DNA of 36,425 bases from Mucilaginibacter sp. (GTDB taxonomy: Bacteria > Bacteroidota > Bacteroidia > Sphingobacteriales > Sphingobacteriaceae): the NCBI GenBank assembly GCA_028288285.1, contig JAQBNZ010000181.1:1-36425 (forward strand). Direction: 5' to 3'. Under the pieces are notes generated by a model. The model saw only the letters and a list, made by a program, of their open reading frames with translations, was not told where the DNA came from and did not search any database. This document shows positions 33,028-36,425 of the stretch, one piece after another (the stretch's first letter is position 1; each line of letters starts with the position of its first letter). Position numbers and translations under genes: made by a program.

Positions 33028-33477
33028 TTATACGGTACTAGGCCGAAAAACGCCTTTCCCTGTAGTAAAGTAGGAAAATAAACTTGTTTTTATCCAATGG
33101 GTCCAACCTGGTGCACAGTCCTTGTAACACTCAACTTCCGGTGTAAGACCTTCATGCGTAAAATTCAGATTCGTTACGCCATTGTTTTCAGTGAGATCAA
33201 AAATCAATTTGGTGTTAGCCCATTCCTTTTTATCCGCATACCAGGGCATATTGCAATCGGTAACTAACCAAACAACTCTTTTACCGCGAATTAATTCCGC
33301 TACGGTAAAGTTAAAGAAAGAATCCCCGCCCATCTTTACTATAAACTTATCATTTTGTTTTTCAGAACTTCCACTAAAGGTTATTCCCCACCACTCTGTT
33401 ACATTACTAATCTTTTTTATCGCTTCGTTCGCGCTAATTTTTGCCGAGATGCTGCTGTTAAAATCGTTCTTTGCCAT
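33028..33477 (-). CDS. SRPBCC-domain protein (AHSA1/START-like)
   Basis: A 149-residue protein with the helix-grip pattern: ISANEAIKKISNVTEWWG at the N-terminus, then GDSFFNFTVAELIRGKRVVW, TKLIFDLTENNGVTNLNFTH and the C-terminal helix around CAPGWTHWIKTSLFSYFTTGKG. Members bind hydrophobic ligands. It lies 62 bases downstream of the AraC gene on the same strand, so the regulator may control it. Confidence 0.87.
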   Translation of the reverse strand: MAKNDFNSSISAKISANEAIKKISNVTEWWGITFSGSSEKQNDKFIVKMGGDSFFNFTVAELIRGKRVVWLVTDCNMPWYADKKEWANTKLIFDLTENNGVTNLNFTHEGLTPEVECYKDCAPGWTHWIKTSLFSYFTTGKGVFRPSTV

Positions 33478-33539
33478 TTCATTTAATTTTTAAACAAAGA
33501 TCGGCCGATGGCAGCTTTAAGTATTGTACGAATCGGAAG

Positions 33540-34370
33540 TCAACTCGTATAATGTTTGGTGGCAAGTTCGTTCATGCTGTTTTGAAGGTCAGTTGGGGTA
33601 GATCCGGTGAACCTTTTAAATGCCCTGATGAAATGGGACTGGTCGTGGTAATGATGGTAAATTTGTTCTTTTAGACTTTGATAATTGGCGCCGGCTGAAA
33701 ATGCCTGATAAAATTGTTTGAACCGGACTATTTCGGAAAGGTTTTTTGGCCCTGTACCCAGATGCTCCGAAAATTTTGCATGAAGCCAGCGCGAACTATA
33801 ACCAGTTTCCTTTTCAAGTTGTGCAACAGGCAGAAGACCATCAGCACCCAATATTCGATCTATACAATAATCATAGATCGGGTCAGCTACCGTTTTCTCC
33901 AACTGTTTGATCAAAAAATTTTGCAGAAACTGCAATTTCAGGGTTATAGAATTTGCTTCACCAAGTTGTGATTGAAGTTCTTCTGCGTGGCTACCGATCA
34001 GGTCCGCCAGCTCCACAATTTGATTTTTAATCTCCGCGTACGATAACTGGAAAAAACGATACGCTCCGAGTGGGTTGAATTCGATGATTATCGTGCCAGT
34101 CTGCGCGTCTTCATGGGAATCAAGGGTGACAGGCGAATCGATTAGGCCCGTTAAACTTAGTTTATTTTCAGCTTGAATAAAGGTCTTGTCGCCAATGCCG
34201 GCCACGATCCCGTTACGATAGGTAAGCGTTAATTTAAAATTTGCATTTGGTACGATCAGTTTTCTTTCCTTGGTGGGAAGACGGCCGCTGCTTTCAAATA
34301 CGTGTATTTTCGCAACATATGTGCTTAGTAAAGGATGGGGCGTGATAGGAATGAATCGAAAATCTGTCAT
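33540..34370 (-). CDS. AraC-family transcriptional regulator (DUF6597 type)
   Basis: A 276-residue regulator. An N-terminal sensing domain of the DUF6597 kind (PHPLLSTYVAKIHVFES, then VPNANFKLTLTYRNG) is followed by a C-terminal two-helix-turn-helix AraC domain (about 170-270, with LEKETGYSSRWLHAKFSEHL, GTGPKNLSEIVRFKQF and YYHYHDQSHFIRAFKRFTG-like DNA-binding helix). It lies 22 bases after the alkyltransferase-like gene. Target genes are unknown; the adjacent SRPBCC gene is the best candidate. Confidence 0.92.
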   Translation of the reverse strand: MTDFRFIPITPHPLLSTYVAKIHVFESSGRLPTKERKLIVPNANFKLTLTYRNGIVAGIGDKTFIQAENKLSLTGLIDSPVTLDSHEDAQTGTIIIEFNPLGAYRFFQLSYAEIKNQIVELADLIGSHAEELQSQLGEANSITLKLQFLQNFLIKQLEKTVADPIYDYCIDRILGADGLLPVAQLEKETGYSSRWLHAKFSEHLGTGPKNLSEIVRFKQFYQAFSAGANYQSLKEQIYHHYHDQSHFIRAFKRFTGSTPTDLQNSMNELATKHYTS

Positions 34371-34392
34371 TTGTTTCTCCTCTCAAAGTAGG

Positions 34393-34722
34393 TTAAAGTA
34401 ACTCGATTGATGGGTTCCAAAACAATTCTTTAAAGTTTTGTATCTGGTTATCTTTTACATGAATGCCTTCACTCTCTAAAAGCTGCTCCATAGTATCGCC
34501 GCCAAAATGAAATTTACCGCTTAGCAGTCCGTTGCGGTTAACTACGCGGTGTGCCGGTACAGGTGGCTGGGCAGCTCCGCTGGCCCCCATGGCATAACCT
34601 ACCAATCGTGATGAGCCTTTTGTGCCCAAATATTCGGCAATAGCACCATATGATGTAATCCGGCCTTTAGGTATAAGTCTAACTACCTGGTAAACTTCAT
34701 CATAAAAGTTACTTTCGGCCAT
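34393..34722 (-). CDS. Alkyltransferase-like protein (MGMT family, no active cysteine)
   Basis: A 109-residue protein of the methylated-DNA-cysteine methyltransferase fold. The motif that carries the reactive cysteine in true transferases, PCHR, reads PAHRV here (Pro56-Ala57-His58-Arg59), so it cannot accept an alkyl group. The DNA-binding helix (GRITSYGAIAEYLG) and the conserved SSRLVGYAMG with Arg39 are kept. Such ATL proteins flag alkylated guanine for nucleotide-excision repair. It starts 5 bases after trmB and shares its transcript. Confidence 0.9.
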   Translation of the reverse strand: MAESNFYDEVYQVVRLIPKGRITSYGAIAEYLGTKGSSRLVGYAMGASGAAQPPVPAHRVVNRNGLLSGKFHFGGDTMEQLLESEGIHVKDNQIQNFKELFWNPSIELL

Positions 34723-34727
34723 ATGCG

Positions 34728-35375
34728 TTAAAACGAAAATTTGATATAGTTGATATTCTTATTATGTAGTAAATATTTTTTCTCGTAATATGTTTTAATA
34801 GATAATACCTCATCCGCATATTCTGAGTGATAAAGATTTTCCGTTTTAATATGGAGGTTTAAATCCAGTTCGGCTACCTTCTCTGCGGTGTAAGCATAAA
34901 AGCCGTCATTATCTGTTTTCAGGTTAATGTAGCCGCCCGGCCTCAATATCTGGCGATACATATTCAGGAACCTATCTGCTGTTAATCGCTTTTTTTCGCG
35001 ACTCAATTGCGGTTGCGGATCAGGAAAGGTTATCCAGATTTCGTCTACTTCACTTTCGTTAAAATACTCAATAAGGTTCTCTATCTGTATTCGTAAAAAA
35101 GCTACGTTATTTACGCCATCTTCTAACGCCGTTTTAGCGCCGCGCCAAATGCGGTTACCTTTATAATCAACCCCAATAAAGTTTTTTTCAGGAAACATCT
35201 GAGCAAGGTTTACGGTATACTCACCTTTGCCACAAGCCAGCTCAACTACTACAGGGTTATTATTCTTAAAAAAATCAGTAGCCCATTTACCTTTTAGCGG
35301 CTTACCGCCATCCATCTGAAAAACGTTGCTAAAAGTATCTATCTCTGCAAAGCGCCTTATTTTGTCTTTTCCCAC
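34728..35375 (-). CDS. trmB: tRNA (guanine46-N7)-methyltransferase
   Basis: A SAM-dependent Rossmann methyltransferase that makes m7G46 in tRNA. Marks are the SAM loop VVELACGKGEYTVNLAQMFP with the acidic VDYKGNR after it, and the TrmB active-site motif DEIWITFPDPQP. The GTG at 35375 (MGKDKIRRFAE, 215 residues) is preferred, since conserved family sequence begins there; an ATG at 35423 would add 16 poorly conserved residues. Upstream lies the terminator of the neighbouring unknown gene. Confidence 0.94.
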   Translation of the reverse strand: MGKDKIRRFAEIDTFSNVFQMDGGKPLKGKWATDFFKNNNPVVVELACGKGEYTVNLAQMFPEKNFIGVDYKGNRIWRGAKTALEDGVNNVAFLRIQIENLIEYFNESEVDEIWITFPDPQPQLSREKKRLTADRFLNMYRQILRPGGYINLKTDNDGFYAYTAEKVAELDLNLHIKTENLYHSEYADEVLSIKTYYEKKYLLHNKNINYIKFSF

Positions 35376-35431
35376 AGTTCTTAATAAAATGCGAAAATAA
35401 CAAAATTTTAACCACAGCATCAATGAGTTAA

Positions 35432-35470
35432 AACAACAAAAAAGGGATAAGCTATGTAGCCCATCCCTTT
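35432..35470 (-). terminator. Rho-independent terminator after the 157-residue unknown gene
   Basis: On the minus strand AAAGGGAT pairs with ATCCCTTT (35463-35470 and 35441-35448), with an inner GCTA/TAGC stem, followed by TTTTTTGTTGTTTT. This is a good intrinsic terminator for the upstream three-gene cluster and isolates trmB from it. Confidence 0.8.
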
Positions 35471-35501
35471 AAGATCGTGTTTCACAACAGGATCGAAGTT
35501 T

Positions 35502-35975
35502 TTATCCGGAATACGCGCCTTCACTTTCTTTGTGAACTTCACCTTCTTTATAGTATTTACTGTAAGCGGGTATAATCTCTTTATCGTCTTTCTTTTTGGT
35601 GATTTTATTGAAAAGACCTTTTGCTTTACTCCATAGACCACCTACCGCGTCTTCACTAATGTAATGCGATGCTTTTTGTGAGAGCAGGCCAACCAGTGTT
35701 TTTACCAAAAAGTTAGAGTGTTTAAATATTGTTTTATTCAACGTTAGTGGTAACGCTATTCTTGAAATTAACCCCAAAAAATCCTGGTCAAAAAAACCTG
35801 CGCTCCTAACGCCATCAACTGTTGGTGATTTTGGGAATATAGACAACATTGTTGAAAATATTGCCGACGGACTACTAAACCGGGCCTTTAATGCCACAGA
35901 CTGGTCAATCTCAAGGTTTTTTAACCTGGCTATTTCAACCTTCAAGTCATGCACGTTTCTTATTGGGGTCTCCAT
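35502..35975 (-). CDS. Unknown protein next to YqjE-type holin-family gene
   Basis: I do not recognise this 157-residue protein. It has a helical N-terminus (VHDLKVEIARLKNLEIDQ), a middle with moderately hydrophobic stretches (FLGLISRIALPLTLNKTIF and FLVKTLVGLLSQ) and a very charged tail (KITKKKDDKEIIPAYS then KYYKEGEVHKESEGAYSG). It lies 4 bases after the holin-family gene, so they are translated together. It occupies the place that YqjK-like genes hold in E. coli, but shows no clear similarity to YqjK. Confidence 0.75.
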   Translation of the reverse strand: METPIRNVHDLKVEIARLKNLEIDQSVALKARFSSPSAIFSTMLSIFPKSPTVDGVRSAGFFDQDFLGLISRIALPLTLNKTIFKHSNFLVKTLVGLLSQKASHYISEDAVGGLWSKAKGLFNKITKKKDDKEIIPAYSKYYKEGEVHKESEGAYSG

Positions 35976-35979
35976 AATT

Positions 35980-36318
35980 TTAGTTAAAAATCTTTCTGAT
36001 CAAAATATTAATAATTGGCCTCTCTATTGGTTTTTTTGCAAGCATTAAAACTACCCCTATAAGCAGGTAAATTAATGCTACAGAACCAAATCCTTTCCAA
36101 TAAGAGCCAAAACAATCAGCCAGAAATAGGGCCAAAGTAAAACTTGCAAACAAGAAAGTTAGCACTAAACTTATAATTACTATAAGATCAACAATAATGG
36201 TTGCAATTACAGCAGAGCCACGATCTGCAACCTCTAACTTTACAAGTTTCAGGCGGGTTTCCACGTACTCATGTACCTGGTCAATAATTGGGCGTACCGT
36301 TTCTTTCTTTGGTTCCAT
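35980..36318 (-). CDS. Phage-holin-family membrane protein (YqjE/DUF1469-like)
   Basis: A 112-residue inner-membrane protein with two long helices (AVIATIIVDLIVIISLVLTF and VALIYLLIGVVLMLA) and a charged N-terminus (VHEYVETRLKLVKLEVADRG). This is the Phage_holin_3_6/DUF1469 pattern of YqjE, despite the name not phage-related here. The ATG at 36318 (MEPKKE) is used; a longer frame starts with TTG. Its neighbours, the unknown protein after it and the probable YtxH protein before it, match the usual stress-linked envelope cluster. Confidence 0.88.
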   Translation of the reverse strand: MEPKKETVRPIIDQVHEYVETRLKLVKLEVADRGSAVIATIIVDLIVIISLVLTFLFASFTLALFLADCFGSYWKGFGSVALIYLLIGVVLMLAKKPIERPIINILIRKIFN

Positions 36319-36366
36319 ACAAGGCAATAATATACCGGGTCTTTATTAATCCGCTACAATAAATTT

Positions 36367-36425
36367 TTATGCGTGTTCCAGGTCGTCCTGATATTCATCT
36401 TCAGCACCCTTTACTTTACTTTTAA
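36367..36425 (-). CDS. 3' end of probable YtxH-domain protein, partial
   Basis: The minus strand stays open from the window edge to a stop at 36367, encoding KSKVKGAEDEYQDDLEHA. In Bacteroidota a YtxH-domain gene commonly precedes the YqjE-type gene, and its tails are acidic like this one. The gap to the holin-family gene is 48 bases. Only 18 residues are visible, so the identity is inferred from context. Confidence 0.5.
   Translation of the reverse strand, partial: KSKVKGAEDEYQDDLEHA

Noticed and set aside
33028..34370. AraC and SRPBCC genes as a recent horizontal insertion
   Set aside because: No repeats, integrase or clear shift in base composition flank them, and they are tightly joined to trmB and the alkyltransferase-like gene.
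35376..35423. ATG-initiated extension of trmB
   Set aside because: The 16 extra residues are hydrophobic and unlike the family; GTG at 35375 gives the expected MGKDK start.
1..36425. CRISPR arrays, tRNA or rRNA genes and prophage structural genes
   Set aside because: No regular spaced direct repeats, cloverleaf sequences or conserved rRNA stretches were seen; the holin-family gene is a YqjE-type membrane protein without other phage genes.

Overview
This window is a chromosomal segment of a Bacteroidota bacterium, most likely Sphingobacteriaceae (a Mucilaginibacter- or Pedobacter-like genome). The reasons are a SusC/SusD pair, TAnnTTTG-type promoter hexamers, short A/T-rich leaders with few Shine-Dalgarno sequences, GH92, LemA/TPM and DUF4159 genes, and many intergenic palindromic repeats of a kind common in that group. 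No rRNA, tRNA, CRISPR array, prophage or insertion sequence was found.

Layout. (1) 1-7446, plus strand: the distal half of the respiratory complex I operon, nuoH-I-J-K-L-M-N, with a probable nuoG tail at the left edge, a candidate internal promoter before nuoJ and two tandem palindromic repeats between nuoK and nuoL. (2) 7503-12162, plus strand: housekeeping genes, namely a DedA membrane protein, inorganic pyrophosphatase, a CNNM/CorC-type CBS protein, rsmE, a DUF4159 protein and a stand-alone biotin carrier protein. (3) 12279-16749: a SusC/SusD outer-membrane uptake pair closed by a perfect 30-base palindromic terminator. (4) 16818-19733, minus strand: LemA, a soluble TPM protein, a membrane TPM protein, an unknown helical protein and a NUDIX hydrolase. 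(5) 19933-22224: a secreted GH92 alpha-mannosidase, separated by a perfect 36-base palindrome from a minus-strand ECF sigma factor. (6) 23215-28044: a COG2509 FAD oxidoreductase, a DinB protein behind a possible structured RNA element, a 71-residue HMA-like protein, a second ECF sigma factor paired with a small two-helix membrane protein, and a CoA-binding protein. A 496-base gene-free stretch made of repeats follows. (7) 28045-36425: polA, tag with a carboxymuconolactone-decarboxylase-like gene, two VOC proteins, SRPBCC, AraC, alkyltransferase-like protein, trmB, and a small envelope cluster (unknown protein, YqjE-type holin-family protein, tail of a probable YtxH protein).

No convincing complete new defence, secretion or biosynthetic system is present. 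Most protein-coding genes are recognisable housekeeping or common Bacteroidota accessory genes. The most unusual content is non-coding: at least seven distinct dispersed repeat families lie in the intergenic spaces, some reaching exactly to gene ends or starts, and a nested-hairpin element sits upstream of dinB. Among proteins, the sigma/small-membrane-protein pair, the LemA/TPM/unknown/NUDIX operon and the unknown 157-residue protein next to the holin-family gene are the best candidates for undescribed function.
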